Shown piece by piece: positions 25,502 to 34,912 of a DNA stretch of 64,000 bases (positions are counted from its first letter, which is position 1; every line of letters begins with the position of its first letter). Where the stretch lies: contig NZ_JAQIBB010000101.1 in NCBI RefSeq assembly GCF_027920745.1, forward strand, positions 1-64,000, given 5' to 3'. The notes beneath the pieces were generated by a model. That model was not told the DNA's origin. It did not search any database and saw nothing but the letters and a program-made list of their open reading frames with translations. The stretch is from Gallibacterium faecale. GTDB lineage: Bacteria; Pseudomonadota; Gammaproteobacteria; Enterobacterales; Pasteurellaceae. The translations under genes were made by a program, and so were the position numbers.

Positions 25502-25797
25502 TATGCGTTTTTATCTTTTGCAGTCATTAGCTCATTAATCTGTTGTAGTTGTTTTTTGATTTGTCGATTTAAGGCAAGATTTTTCATTTTGAGTTTAAGG
25601 TAGAAGAAACCTGTGACTAACCAACCAAGCAAGAAACCAAAACCAAATAAGAGTGCAACAAGAGAAGAAAGTTGGATATTGCTCTTAGCAATGATGTAAT
25701 TAATTGCAATGACTTGATCGTTATTCGCACCAACGGTAATGCCGACGATAATTAAAGCAATAACGATAACGAGCGTTAGAATATATTTTAATTTCAC
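25501..25797 (-). CDS. lapA: Lipopolysaccharide assembly protein LapA
   Basis: Small inner-membrane partner of LapB (98 residues). It has two hydrophobic helices (YILTLVIVIALIIVGITVG and VALLFGFGFLLGWLVTGFFY) and a basic, coiled C-terminal tail (LNRQIKKQLQQINELM). This is the DUF1049 arrangement. It is directly upstream of lapB with a one-base stop/start overlap. Confidence 0.92.
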   Translation of the reverse strand: MKLKYILTLVIVIALIIVGITVGANNDQVIAINYIIAKSNIQLSSLVALLFGFGFLLGWLVTGFFYLKLKMKNLALNRQIKKQLQQINELMTAKDKNA

Positions 25798-25910
25798 GTT
25801 GCCCCCTAAAGATAAACAGATTTAAAGATAGTTCATTATGCCAAAAATAGCGAAACTATAATAGTAGAATTCTGAATTTAAGCGGCTTAAGTTTATAGAA
25901 ATTAAAAGAC

Positions 25911-25944
25911 AATGCTGTTAATTAAGGAAAAAATTAACAGCATT
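25911..25944 (-). terminator. Terminator after ihfB
   Basis: A perfect 13-bp inverted repeat (AATGCTGTTAATT / AATTAACAGCATT) with an 8-base loop, 29 bp beyond the ihfB stop. On the minus strand it is followed by GTCTTTTAATTT. It separates ihfB from the lapAB promoter. Confidence 0.75.
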
Positions 25945-25972
25945 TAGTTTGATAGGATCATATGAATCACAT

Positions 25973-26251
25973 TTAGTTATCAACACGTTCGCGCAATTCT
26001 TTACCAGCTTTGAAATGCGGAACTGATTTCGCTTCAAGACTAACTTGAGAGCCAGTTTTTGGGTTGCGTCCTGTACGAGGTTGACGATAACGTAAGGCAA
26101 AACTGCCAAAACGGCGAATTTCAATACGATCTCCCTCAGCTAAAGTATTTGAGAGATGTTCTAAAATTTCTTTAACAGAGCCTTCGATTTGTTTAATCGG
26201 CATAGCAGGATGACGATTGACTAATTTTTCAATTAATTCTGACTTTGTCAT
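25973..26251 (-). CDS. ihfB: Integration host factor beta subunit
   Basis: DNA-bending protein that works with IhfA in replication, recombination and transcription control. MTKSELIEKLVNRHPAMPIK starts the HU/IHF fold, and the DNA-arm signature FGSFALRYRQPRTGRNPKTG is complete. From the ATG at 26251 (ribosome site AAGGATACTAAC) it is 92 residues, near E. coli's 94; a longer in-frame start upstream would add 14 non-homologous residues. It lies after rpsA as in E. coli. Confidence 0.95.
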   Translation of the reverse strand: MTKSELIEKLVNRHPAMPIKQIEGSVKEILEHLSNTLAEGDRIEIRRFGSFALRYRQPRTGRNPKTGSQVSLEAKSVPHFKAGKELRERVDN

Positions 26252-26278
26252 GTTAGTATCCTTCTGTAAAATCGCAGA

Positions 26279-26306
26279 AAATCCGATATGCAAGCATATC
26301 GGATTT
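26279..26306 (-). terminator. Hairpin between rpsA and ihfB
   Basis: A 13-bp perfect inverted repeat (AAATCCGATATGC / GCATATCGGATTT) with only two bases between arms lies 29 bp after rpsA; on the minus strand it leads into TTCTGCG. It likely attenuates read-through from the highly expressed rpsA into ihfB. Confidence 0.65.
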
Positions 26307-26335
26307 TTATTTCAATCAATAAATGATCTTAGCGA

Positions 26336-27985
26336 TTATTCACCTTTTGCTGCTTTGAATGCTTCAGCCATTGCGTTAGGAATAACAACTTCTTCTTGTT
26401 TGTTATTTACGCTTGCTAATGCTGCTGCTTCTTCAGCTTCGTCTTTCGCACGAATTGATAAGTGAACAATACGAGCTTTACGATCAACACCAGTGTATTT
26501 AGCTTCAACTACATCACCAACATTCACATCGCCGTTAAGATCTGCAGTACGGATATAACCTTCAACACCATTGTCTAATTCAACTTTAACGCCTTTAGAA
26601 TCAACTTCAGCAACTTTCGCACTTACAACACTACCTTTTTTGTTTACAGCAACGAAGTTATTGAATGGATCTTCTTCAAGTTGTTTGATACCTAAAGAAA
26701 TACGTTCTTTAGCTGCATCAACTTGTAATACGATCGCTTCTACTTCATCACCTTTTTTGTAGTTACGAACAGCTTCTTCGCCTGGAACATTCCAAGAGAT
26801 GTCTGATAAGTGAACTAAACCATCAATACTACCTTCTAAACCGATAAAGATACCGAAGTCAGTAATTGATTTGATCTTACCTTGAACACGGTCACCTTTG
26901 TTGTGAGTGTCAGCAAATTGTTGCCATGGATTTGGTTTGCATTGTTTTAAACCTAAAGAAATACGACGACGTTCTTCATCGATTTCTAATACCATAACTT
27001 CAACTTCATCACCTACGCTAACTACTTTAGATGGGTGAATGTTTTTGTTAGTCCAATCCATTTCTGAAACGTGAACAAGACCTTCAATACCATCTAAAAT
27101 TTCAACGAAGCAACCATAGTCAGTTAAGTTAGTTACTTTACCAGTTAATTTGCTGTTTACTGGATGATTTTCAGCGATTGCTGCCCAAGGATCTTGACCT
27201 AATTGTTTTAAGCCTAAAGATACACGGGTACGATCACGGTCAAATTTTAATACTTTAACAGTGACTTCATCACCAACATTTACGATTTCACCTGGATGTT
27301 TAACACGTTTCCAAGCCATATCAGTGATGTGTAATAAACCATCAACACCACCTAAATCAACGAATGCACCGTAGTCAGTTAAGTTCTTAACGATACCTTT
27401 AACTTCAGCGCCTTCTTGTAAGGTTTCAAGTAATTGATCACGTTCTTGGCTGTTTTCAGATTCGATAACTGCACGACGAGAAACAACTACGTTGTTACGT
27501 TTTTGGTCTAATTTAATTACTTTAAATTCTAATTCTTTACCTTCTAAGTGAAGAGTATCACGCACAGGGCGAGTATCCACTAATGAACCAGGTAAGAATG
27601 CACGAACACCATTCAACTCAACAGTAAAACCACCTTTTACTTTACCATTGATTAAACCAACAACAGTTTCTTGATCTTCGTATGCTTTTTCTAAGGCAAT
27701 CCAAGATTCGTGACGAACTGCTTTTTCACGAGAAAGTTTAGTTTCACCGAAACCATCTTCAACAGCGTCTAACGCAACTTGAACTTGATCACCAACTTGA
27801 ACAGTGATTTCACCTTGTGCATTTTGGAATTCTTCAGCAGGGATAGCTGCTTCAGATTTCAAACCAGCATCAACGAAAACGAAACCTTTGTTGATAGCAA
27901 CAACGGTACCAGTAACAATTGAACCTTGACGAGTTTCAAGTTCTTTTAGTGATTCTTCAAAAAGTTGAGCAAAAGATTCTGACAT
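26336..27985 (-). CDS. rpsA: 30S ribosomal protein S1
   Basis: Large mRNA-binding ribosomal protein needed for initiation on structured messages. Six S1/OB repeats are visible; repeats three to five show DYGAFVDLGGVDGLLHITDM, DYGCFVEILDGIEGLVHVSE and DFGIFIGLEGSIDGLVHLSD. Length is 549 residues, close to E. coli (557). The start is the ATG for MSESFAQLFEESLKEL. It is downstream of cmk, the conserved order, and upstream of ihfB. Confidence 0.98.
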   Translation of the reverse strand: MSESFAQLFEESLKELETRQGSIVTGTVVAINKGFVFVDAGLKSEAAIPAEEFQNAQGEITVQVGDQVQVALDAVEDGFGETKLSREKAVRHESWIALEKAYEDQETVVGLINGKVKGGFTVELNGVRAFLPGSLVDTRPVRDTLHLEGKELEFKVIKLDQKRNNVVVSRRAVIESENSQERDQLLETLQEGAEVKGIVKNLTDYGAFVDLGGVDGLLHITDMAWKRVKHPGEIVNVGDEVTVKVLKFDRDRTRVSLGLKQLGQDPWAAIAENHPVNSKLTGKVTNLTDYGCFVEILDGIEGLVHVSEMDWTNKNIHPSKVVSVGDEVEVMVLEIDEERRRISLGLKQCKPNPWQQFADTHNKGDRVQGKIKSITDFGIFIGLEGSIDGLVHLSDISWNVPGEEAVRNYKKGDEVEAIVLQVDAAKERISLGIKQLEEDPFNNFVAVNKKGSVVSAKVAEVDSKGVKVELDNGVEGYIRTADLNGDVNVGDVVEAKYTGVDRKARIVHLSIRAKDEAEEAAALASVNNKQEEVVIPNAMAEAFKAAKGE

Positions 27986-28088
27986 ATAAATTAATCTTCA
28001 ATAAGTTAATAACGACCGTTTAAAATCCTATTAAACGGGGCTGATAATAATTGTTTATCCATCCGTGAATAAACACACAAAAAATGAT

Positions 28089-28769
28089 TTATCCCAAATG
28101 AGGGAGTCGCTGACGAATATGATGTAAAGCCAACGAAAAAACTTCATTTATAGAAAGGGAAGATGAGTCTAATAGAATCGCATCGTCCGCTGGAACAAGC
28201 GGCGCTACCGCACGATTTCTATCACGATAATCTCGTTCCTGAATTTCGGATAAAATCTGGGCAAAATTACCATTAATTCCCTTTTCCTGCAACTGTTTTA
28301 AGCGTCTTTTTGCACGTTCTTCTGCGGTAGCATCAAGAAAAAATTTAATTTGTGCTTGTGGGAAAACTACCGTCCCCATATCACGTCCATCAGCGACTAA
28401 CCCCGGTTCCACAGCGAAATCACGCTGCTTTTGTAATAAAGCCGCACGAACATCCGGAAATACAGCAATTTTGGAGGCATAATCCGCAACTTGTTGAGTG
28501 CGAATGATGTTACTCACGTCTTGCTGATTTAATAATGTGGTTACGCCATTTTCATTTGCAATAAAGTGAATTTGAATAGATTTAGCTAATTGAGTAATAG
28601 CGGCTTCATCGTTGAAGTCAATCTGATTTTGTGATACGGCTAAACCAAGAATACGATAGATAGCACCAGAATCTAAAAGGTGAAAACCGAAATGTTTGGT
28701 TAATGCTTGGCATAAAGTTCCTTTACCAACACCACTTGGGCCATCAACCGTAATAATTGTTGCTGTCAT
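28089..28769 (-). CDS. cmk: Cytidylate kinase
   Basis: Phosphorylates CMP and dCMP. The P-loop GPSGVGKGTLCQ lies near residue 10, and DGRDMGTVVFPQA and RDYRDRNRAVAPLVPA are conserved Cmk segments. Length is 226 residues. It precedes rpsA by 103 bp; that gap probably carries an extra rpsA promoter given S1 demand, though I could not assign one. Confidence 0.96.
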   Translation of the reverse strand: MTATIITVDGPSGVGKGTLCQALTKHFGFHLLDSGAIYRILGLAVSQNQIDFNDEAAITQLAKSIQIHFIANENGVTTLLNQQDVSNIIRTQQVADYASKIAVFPDVRAALLQKQRDFAVEPGLVADGRDMGTVVFPQAQIKFFLDATAEERAKRRLKQLQEKGINGNFAQILSEIQERDYRDRNRAVAPLVPADDAILLDSSSLSINEVFSLALHHIRQRLPHLG

Positions 28770-28794
28770 AACTTACTACCTAGGTAAATATAAA

Positions 28795-28821
28795 AAGATG
28801 CCGCACAAATGTTTGTGCGGC
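28795..28821 (-). terminator. Terminator after the antiporter gene
   Basis: GCCGCACAAA and TTTGTGCGGC form a 10-bp stem, followed on the minus strand by ATCTTTTTAT. It lies 42 bp after the antiporter stop and upstream of cmk. Confidence 0.75.
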
Positions 28822-28863
28822 GAGATGAATAAATTATACAGATTCTTCTGATAGCGGGCAAAA

Positions 28864-30195
28864 TTATTTATGCTGTGCTGATGTATGAGATTCAAAATGG
28901 CTACTTGGTGTAAGGTATTCCTCACGGTTTGGATCAACTAATTTCGATTTTTTGATCATTTTTTCAATTGTTACACCTTGTACCAAAATTGAGAAAACAA
29001 CGACAGCATAAGTCATCACTAGGATGATATCTTTAACATCAATACCATTCACAAAGACAGTTTTGGCTGGTAATGAAAGTGCCATTGCAAGCGCTAATCC
29101 ACCACGTAAACCACCCCAAGTCATAATTTTGAGTGTATAAGGGTTATAGGTACGGAAGAATTTTAAAACAGAATATGGAATCCATAGACTGAGATAACGC
29201 GCTGCCAAACAAACAGGAATCGCTAATAACATCATCAAGAAGCCTTTAAAAGTAAAGTCAATTAATAATAAAGCGAATCCGATGAGGAAGAATAGTAATG
29301 AGTTTAAGAAATGATCGATCATCTCCCAGAAGTGGTCAAGATAGCGTTGACTTTGTTCTGAGAAACCACGATGACGAGTCCAGTTCCCAACCATGATTCC
29401 TGCAACTACCATTGCTAATGCCCCAGAAACACCTAGCATATTTGCCAACATAAAACCAGCTGTTGGAATAGTCAAAGTAAGTAGGATTTCCAAGCTACCA
29501 TCATCGGTTGATGAAATGAGGAAATGAGCAATGATACCGAGAATAAAACCGAATAAGATTCCGCCAATCGCTTCATGTAGGAATAAATGTAAAACTTCAC
29601 TAGCGGTCATTTCTTCAGTGCTAAAAGCTACCGTAAAAATAGTTACGAAAATCACTAAACCAACACCATCATTAAATAATGATTCACCTTCTACTTGCAT
29701 AGATAAGCGTTTTGGTGCACGTAAATTTTTAATAATAGCTAATACAGCAATTGGGTCAGTAGGCGAGATTAATGCCCCAAACAATAAACAGTAAATAAAA
29801 TCAATTGGTAAGCTAATTAAGTTAGCAACTAAGTAAATTAAAGCACCGACAATAAATGTAGAGGCTAATGTAGAGAAGAGCGCAAAGATGGTGATTTCCC
29901 ATTTTTGATCCCGCAAGACAGGAATTTTAATTCCCAATGCACCTGCAAATAATAAGAAACCTAAGATCCCATCGAGTAAGAAACTTTTAAAGTCAATTTT
30001 TTGCATTACTTCAATAGCAATGGAGTCAATCTGGAACCACCCCAAATAACCAAGTAAAAGTAATAGCAATGAACCTACCATTGCTGCAGCAGTAATGGCT
30101 ATAGTAGATTGAATTTTATCGCTAATTTTACTGGTGACAAAACCAAGTATGATAGAGATAGCAGATAAAAAACAAATGTAGGTATAAATGCTCAT
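28864..30195 (-). CDS. CPA1-family Na+/H+ antiporter (NhaP-like)
   Basis: Inner-membrane cation/proton exchanger for pH and sodium homeostasis. About 12 membrane segments are seen. The ion-binding motif SPTDPIAVLAIIKN and the following GESLFNDGVGLVIF are characteristic of NhaP/CPA1 proteins, as is MTWGGLRGGLALAMALSLP. Length is 443 residues. It stands alone, divergent from the YafD-like gene. The exact ion preference cannot be read from sequence. Confidence 0.88.
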   Translation of the reverse strand: MSIYTYICFLSAISIILGFVTSKISDKIQSTIAITAAAMVGSLLLLLLGYLGWFQIDSIAIEVMQKIDFKSFLLDGILGFLLFAGALGIKIPVLRDQKWEITIFALFSTLASTFIVGALIYLVANLISLPIDFIYCLLFGALISPTDPIAVLAIIKNLRAPKRLSMQVEGESLFNDGVGLVIFVTIFTVAFSTEEMTASEVLHLFLHEAIGGILFGFILGIIAHFLISSTDDGSLEILLTLTIPTAGFMLANMLGVSGALAMVVAGIMVGNWTRHRGFSEQSQRYLDHFWEMIDHFLNSLLFFLIGFALLLIDFTFKGFLMMLLAIPVCLAARYLSLWIPYSVLKFFRTYNPYTLKIMTWGGLRGGLALAMALSLPAKTVFVNGIDVKDIILVMTYAVVVFSILVQGVTIEKMIKKSKLVDPNREEYLTPSSHFESHTSAQHK

Positions 30196-30301
30196 AATAA
30201 GCCTTCTTTGGTAAAGTCATTAACGCGCGCTATTAAAGCAATTCATTGGTGAGAAGTAAAGTGGTAGTATGTAGGTATATTTTAAAATTTTTTTAGAAAT
30301 T

Positions 30302-31174
30302 ATGAAAAAATTGGTTAAGAAAGGTTCTGGTATTGTCTTGATATTGATCGCCATTTGTTGGTTTTTAATACATTCTTTGACAATTTATCCATCACCACAA
30401 ACGACATTAATCGCGTCAGCAACTAAAGTTGGGGCGGTTGTTTTGTCGCAAGATGATAAAAATGCAATTACTTGTTATCAACCAAGCTTGACTACCAAGG
30501 ATATAACGCAAAATCATTTACGTTTATTGGTTTGGAATCTGCATAAGGGATTAGATAAAGGTTGGCAGCAAGCCTTAACAGATTATGGTGAATTAGCGGA
30601 TTTTGTTTTATTACAAGAAGCAACCAGTGAACAACAATTACCAATATTACTACCAAATTTATCTAACCAGCTTTTTGCCACACCTTTTGCCTATCGAGGT
30701 GTACATTCTGGGGTGGCGTTATTAACAAAATTTACGCCACAATCTTATTGCAGTGCGTCTGTGGCTGAACCGTGGATTCGTTTTCCTAAAGCAAGTATTA
30801 GTTCGTTGTATCCATTAGCCAATGGACAGTCTTTATTAGTGATAAGTGCACATTTGATTAATTTTGAATTAATTCCTGATGCCTATCAGCAACAGTTACA
30901 GCAACTCTCTCAACAAGTGAAATGGCATACGGGCCCGGTCATCTTAGCTGGGGATTTTAATGCTTGGAGTGAAGAAAGAACGAAACTATTGCGAGATATG
31001 GCACAACAATTGGGATTAGTCGAGGTGAAATTTGAACCAGATTATCGAGTTCGCTTTAATCAACATCCTCTCGATTATGTGTTTGTGCGAGGAATGAATG
31101 TGATCCAAGCTAAAACAGAAGAGAATAAAGCATCAGATCACAATCCATTATTATTAGAACTGTCGTTTCAATAG
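30302..31174 (+). CDS. Endonuclease/exonuclease/phosphatase family protein, YafD-like
   Basis: A membrane-anchored or exported member of the EEP fold. It has one N-terminal hydrophobic segment (GIVLILIAICWFLIHSLTIY), then the catalytic series LVWNLHKGLD, LLQEATSE, VISAHLINF, LAGDFNAWSEE, DYVFVRG and SDHNPLLLEL. Length is 290 residues, near that of E. coli YafD. Substrate unknown; DNA or phosphoester hydrolysis is a family inference. It ends one base before the convergent M15 peptidase gene. Confidence 0.82.
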   Translation: MKKLVKKGSGIVLILIAICWFLIHSLTIYPSPQTTLIASATKVGAVVLSQDDKNAITCYQPSLTTKDITQNHLRLLVWNLHKGLDKGWQQALTDYGELADFVLLQEATSEQQLPILLPNLSNQLFATPFAYRGVHSGVALLTKFTPQSYCSASVAEPWIRFPKASISSLYPLANGQSLLVISAHLINFELIPDAYQQQLQQLSQQVKWHTGPVILAGDFNAWSEERTKLLRDMAQQLGLVEVKFEPDYRVRFNQHPLDYVFVRGMNVIQAKTEENKASDHNPLLLELSFQ

Positions 31175-31855
31175 TTACAACATAAAGTGTTCAAAGATTT
31201 CAGGTAAATGTGCAATTAAAGTAGATTTACCTGCAATATTTTCGTTTTCCCAAGCAGCAATTAAGATTTCTGGCGTAAATTGCTGTTTTGCTAATTCGGC
31301 AAGAGGTTGGTAACTGATATGCCAATATTCAGTACCAATTCTTTTATTTGCTGGAGTATCCACAAACGGCAAGGTAAATCCATATGTCGCCATATTTTCT
31401 AATAGAAATTCAACTAAAGGAAAGAAATAACCACCTGGTTGATATTCTTGTGGTTCCAATAGCAATGATTGTCCGTCAGGCAATAAATCTGGATCAAAAA
31501 TATCAATTTCTGTTCCCCAATGATGGCGACTTGCCCCCGGCATTGTTGACCAACGTAAAATAGCTTCACATTTTTGCCAATCATTAAACATAGAAATATT
31601 GATGTTATTACCATGTTCGTCATGAACCTTTCTTACGCCATTAAATTTATGATTCCAAATCCATTGTTGGCGAGCAAAATCGCGAAAACTACTTGCGGGT
31701 TGTAAATTAAATCCAGCCTGTTTTGCGGCTTGCTGCAAAGCCAGAAAGGCTTGTACAGCTTCTTTTTGTAGAAAATGGGCTGTCGAGTGAGCTAATGGTA
31801 ACGGGGATAAATGTTGGCGAGATTTCCCTGTTAGGCAGTCAATGGATAATGACAT
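31175..31855 (-). CDS. M15 (VanY-like) D-alanyl-D-alanine carboxypeptidase family protein
   Basis: A 226-residue predicted zinc peptidase. The metal site is seen in SRHHWGTEIDIFDPD (His and Asp ligands) and EYWHISYQPL (catalytic Glu and His), with the upstream S/TSFRDFARQQWIWN segment typical of M15B enzymes. No clear signal peptide is seen, which is odd for a cell-wall enzyme; a cytoplasmic murein-peptide role is possible. It lies 4 bp after dapE, whose product makes diaminopimelate for the same wall. Confidence 0.8.
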   Translation of the reverse strand: MSLSIDCLTGKSRQHLSPLPLAHSTAHFLQKEAVQAFLALQQAAKQAGFNLQPASSFRDFARQQWIWNHKFNGVRKVHDEHGNNINISMFNDWQKCEAILRWSTMPGASRHHWGTEIDIFDPDLLPDGQSLLLEPQEYQPGGYFFPLVEFLLENMATYGFTLPFVDTPANKRIGTEYWHISYQPLAELAKQQFTPEILIAAWENENIAGKSTLIAHLPEIFEHFML

Positions 31856-31859
31856 TAAA

Positions 31860-32993
31860 TTATTCTCCTAATAAAAGCTGGAGCATTCTAGCATGGACAG
31901 CTGTAAGTGTAATTAAATCTTTACAACTGACACATTCATCAATGCGGTGGATAGTTTTATTCAATGGGCCTAATTCAACTACTTCAGCGCCCATTAGCGC
32001 AATGAAGCGTCCATCAGAAGTCCCACCGCTGGTTTCTAATGTTGGTGTAATATTCGCAATTTCTTGTAATGCACCGACAACGGCATCAACTAACTTGCCT
32101 TTTGCAGTAAGAAATGGCTGCCCAGAAAGCCACCATTCAAGACGATATTTTAGGTTGTGTTGCTGTAATAGTTGTTCTACACGTTGTTTAATTTTGTCGT
32201 CAGTGGTTTCGGTATTAAAACGTAAATTAAATTGGATATAGAGTTCACCAGGAATTACATTGTTTGAACCTGTACCAGCATGAATATTGGCAATTTGCAA
32301 ACTAGTCGGTGGGAAAAAATCATTACCTTGATCCCATTGGATATTAACGAGGTCTTGAATAAAAGCAGCTGCTTTGTGAATTGGGTTATCTGCTAAGTGT
32401 GGATACGCCACATGACCTTGAATACCTTGAATATAGAGATTTCCAGTAATTGAACCGCGACGACCATTTTTCACAATATCACCTAGTTTTGCGGTACTGG
32501 AAGGCTCACCAACTAAACAGTAATCAACCCGTTCACCACGAGCCATTAAGGCTTCAACTACTTTAACTGTGCCATCTTTTGCTGCCGCTTCTTCATCAGA
32601 TGTAATTAAAAATGCAATTCGGCCTGGGTGTTGAGGATATTGCTGTACGTATTGTTCAGCAGCCACAATCATTGCGGCTAATGAGCCTTTCATATCTGCT
32701 GCACCGCGACCATAGAGAAGATCATCAACAATTTCAGCAGAGAAAGGTGGGTAATGCCATTGTGTTTCATCTCCAGTCGGAACAACATCAGTATGCCCAG
32801 CAAAAACAATTGTTGGAGCAGAATGACCATGTGTCGCCCATAAGTTTAAGGTATCGCCAAAAGGCATCCATTCAATTTCAAAGCCTAATTTAGTTAAACG
32901 TTCAGCAATTATTTGTTGGCATCCTTGATCGTCTGGACTAATAGATGGACGACGAATTAATTCTTGTGCAAGAGAAATAACAGGTTGATTCAT
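31860..32993 (-). CDS. dapE: Succinyl-diaminopimelate desuccinylase
   Basis: Zinc hydrolase in lysine and diaminopimelate synthesis. The M20 metal-binding motifs are present: IVFAGHTDVVPTGD, GRGAADMKGSLAAM, the catalytic ITSDEEAAAKDGT, and the late GPLNKTIHRIDECVS. Length is 377 residues, identical to H. influenzae-type DapE proteins. Its start overlaps the yffB stop by one base, and the M15 peptidase gene follows. Confidence 0.96.
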   Translation of the reverse strand: MNQPVISLAQELIRRPSISPDDQGCQQIIAERLTKLGFEIEWMPFGDTLNLWATHGHSAPTIVFAGHTDVVPTGDETQWHYPPFSAEIVDDLLYGRGAADMKGSLAAMIVAAEQYVQQYPQHPGRIAFLITSDEEAAAKDGTVKVVEALMARGERVDYCLVGEPSSTAKLGDIVKNGRRGSITGNLYIQGIQGHVAYPHLADNPIHKAAAFIQDLVNIQWDQGNDFFPPTSLQIANIHAGTGSNNVIPGELYIQFNLRFNTETTDDKIKQRVEQLLQQHNLKYRLEWWLSGQPFLTAKGKLVDAVVGALQEIANITPTLETSGGTSDGRFIALMGAEVVELGPLNKTIHRIDECVSCKDLITLTAVHARMLQLLLGE

Positions 32994-33343
32994 TATTTGA
33001 CTCCAAAAGCAGTAGCATATTGCTTTTCATTAAATCCGATTAATTGAAGATTTTGTTCTAAGATAATAGGGCGTTTAATCAATGTAGGTTGAGCAAGTAA
33101 TAATGCGATGACATTATTTGGATTTAATTGTTGTTTGGTTTGCTCATCAAGATTACGCCAAGTTGTACTACGCTTATTCACTAAGGCTTCCCAACCAAAA
33201 GAATTGATCACTTGTTGTAAAAAATCTGCGGTAATTCCTTGCTGACGATAGTCATGCAGTTCAGCATCAATATGATGTTGTTGTAGCCAAGTTAACGTTT
33301 TTTTCACAGTATCACAGTTTTTAATTCCATAAACAGTTAGCAT
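32993..33343 (-). CDS. yffB: ArsC/Spx-like protein YffB
   Basis: Thioredoxin-fold protein of the ArsC family (116 residues) starting MLTVYGIKNCDTVKKTLTWL with a single N-terminal cysteine, and with a later LIKRPIILEQN segment. In E. coli YffB also sits beside dapE. The function is unproven; a glutathione-dependent thiol reductase role has been suggested for the family. It is coupled to dapE by a one-base overlap. Confidence 0.85.
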   Translation of the reverse strand: MLTVYGIKNCDTVKKTLTWLQQHHIDAELHDYRQQGITADFLQQVINSFGWEALVNKRSTTWRNLDEQTKQQLNPNNVIALLLAQPTLIKRPIILEQNLQLIGFNEKQYATAFGVK

Positions 33344-33446
33344 AATAATCCTATAAATAGAGGTTTCGGTTATTGAAAAACGCTTTATACTAACAAAGAA
33401 ACTTCCTACAAGGAAACAGACCAGATCATTTTAATAGGAGAAATAA

Positions 33447-33848
33447 ATGACACAACACATTGATAAACTTGCATGGATTCTATTAGATAATCGCCGTGTA
33501 TTAATGACTCGATCTTATGGTAAGGATCAATATTATTTACCGGGTGGAAAAAGAGAAACGGGAGAAAGCGATCAACAAGCATTATTGCGAGAAATTAAAG
33601 AGGAGCTTAATGTTGAGTTATTACCAGAAACATTACAATTAGTAGAAACATTCCAAGCTCAAGCACATGGTAAAGCAGAAGGTGTAATGGTGATTATGCG
33701 TTGCTACCAAGGTGATTATCGAGGCAAGCCAGCAGCGAGTGCAGAAATTGAAGAAATTCGTTGGCTAACTACGAAAGATAAAACAATTTGCTCACAAGCA
33801 GGGTGTTTGGTGTTGGATTATCTGTTTGAACATGGATTAATTGATTAG
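33447..33848 (+). CDS. Nudix hydrolase
   Basis: A 133-residue Nudix protein with the complete 23-residue box beginning GGKRETGESDQQALLREIKE and ending EELNV. It hydrolyses a nucleoside diphosphate linked to another group; the specific substrate cannot be read. AATAGGAGAAATAA before the ATG is a strong ribosome site. It is a single-gene unit ended by a bidirectional terminator shared with galM. Confidence 0.88.
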   Translation: MTQHIDKLAWILLDNRRVLMTRSYGKDQYYLPGGKRETGESDQQALLREIKEELNVELLPETLQLVETFQAQAHGKAEGVMVIMRCYQGDYRGKPAASAEIEEIRWLTTKDKTICSQAGCLVLDYLFEHGLID

Positions 33849-33859
33849 AGAGATAGAAT

Positions 33860-33886
33860 AGAGTGGCAAAATGCCACTCTTTTTTA
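33860..33886. terminator. Bidirectional terminator between the Nudix gene and galM
   Basis: AGAGTGGCA and TGCCACTCT pair around a short A-rich loop and are followed by TTTTTT. The galM stop lies just at its right edge, so it serves both convergent units. Confidence 0.85.
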
Positions 33887-34912
33887 ATCTAAAAATTGAT
33901 AAACAATCTGATGCTGATAACGTCTATTAGCTTTCTGAATACCACCATATTGATACCATTCAGGATGGTTTGGTGCATCAGGAAGTGCTTCTGGTTCTAA
34001 AGCGATAGCTTGATGGTTTTGATAAATACCAGAATGATTAGGGTTTCCAGCAAGGAAATTGCCTGTATAAACTTGAACTGCCACTTGGTTAGTAGAAAGT
34101 AACAAAGTTAAATCACCAGAAGCAGAAGTCAATTTTGCTGCTAGTTTTAATTCACCTAACTTACCTTGTAATAAAAAAGCATGATCATAACCACCAACAG
34201 CTTGTTGATCGTCATCTTGTAAGAAATCTTGTGCAATTTTCTTTGGTTGACGGAAGTCAAAATGACTATTTTCAACTTTTGTTAATGGGCGATTAGGAAT
34301 ACCTTGCGGATCAACAGGCAGATAATAATCAGCGAATAGTTGGAGCTGATGTTGGCGAACGTCAGATAGATGGCCATCTAAATTAAAGTAAGCATGATTG
34401 GTTAAATTCAATGCGGTATCTTGATCACTAACCGCAGTTAAAGTTAAGACTAACCGATTATCTGCCATTAACTGATAAGTTGCTTGTACAGAAAGATTTC
34501 CTGAAAAACCTTGATCGCCATCAGCTGAAAAGAGTGAGAGTGTGACTTTATTGTCATTTACTTGTTCAATTTGCCAACGGCGTTGATCAAATCCTTTACC
34601 GCCATGTAGGGTATGGCGGTTTTGTTGGTTTTTCACAATATGTTGTGTATAGCCATTTAAACGAAACTTACCTTGATTAATACGATTAGCAAAGCGACCA
34701 ATAGTCGCACCAAGATAAGCTTGATTATTCGCTAGTTGTGACAAAGGACAGCTACATAATGTTTCACGAAGTTTACCTTGCACAGGAACAATAACAGAGA
34801 GTAACGTTGCACCCCAATCAGTTAATTTTACTTGCATACCACAGTTATTACGTAGGGTAATGACATGATAGGGACGTTGATCAGGTGCAACAATACGACT
34901 TGTTATTAACAT
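33884..34912 (-). CDS. galM: Galactose mutarotase (aldose 1-epimerase)
   Basis: Interconverts alpha and beta galactose so that GalK can use it. Seen: TLHGGKGFDQRRW, the catalytic histidine in LNLTNHAYFNLDG, YDHAFLL, and the catalytic glutamate in ALEPEALPDAPNHPEW. From the ATG at 34912 it is 342 residues. That start overlaps the galK stop by 7 bp and follows AAGGAG; a longer start nine codons earlier is less likely. It is the last gene of galTKM. Confidence 0.94.
   Translation of the reverse strand: MLITSRIVAPDQRPYHVITLRNNCGMQVKLTDWGATLLSVIVPVQGKLRETLCSCPLSQLANNQAYLGATIGRFANRINQGKFRLNGYTQHIVKNQQNRHTLHGGKGFDQRRWQIEQVNDNKVTLSLFSADGDQGFSGNLSVQATYQLMADNRLVLTLTAVSDQDTALNLTNHAYFNLDGHLSDVRQHQLQLFADYYLPVDPQGIPNRPLTKVENSHFDFRQPKKIAQDFLQDDDQQAVGGYDHAFLLQGKLGELKLAAKLTSASGDLTLLLSTNQVAVQVYTGNFLAGNPNHSGIYQNHQAIALEPEALPDAPNHPEWYQYGGIQKANRRYQHQIVYQFLD

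Noticed and set aside
31723..32241. A 172-codon plus-strand frame spanning the M15 and dapE genes
   Set aside because: It crosses two conserved antisense genes and has no start signal or family.
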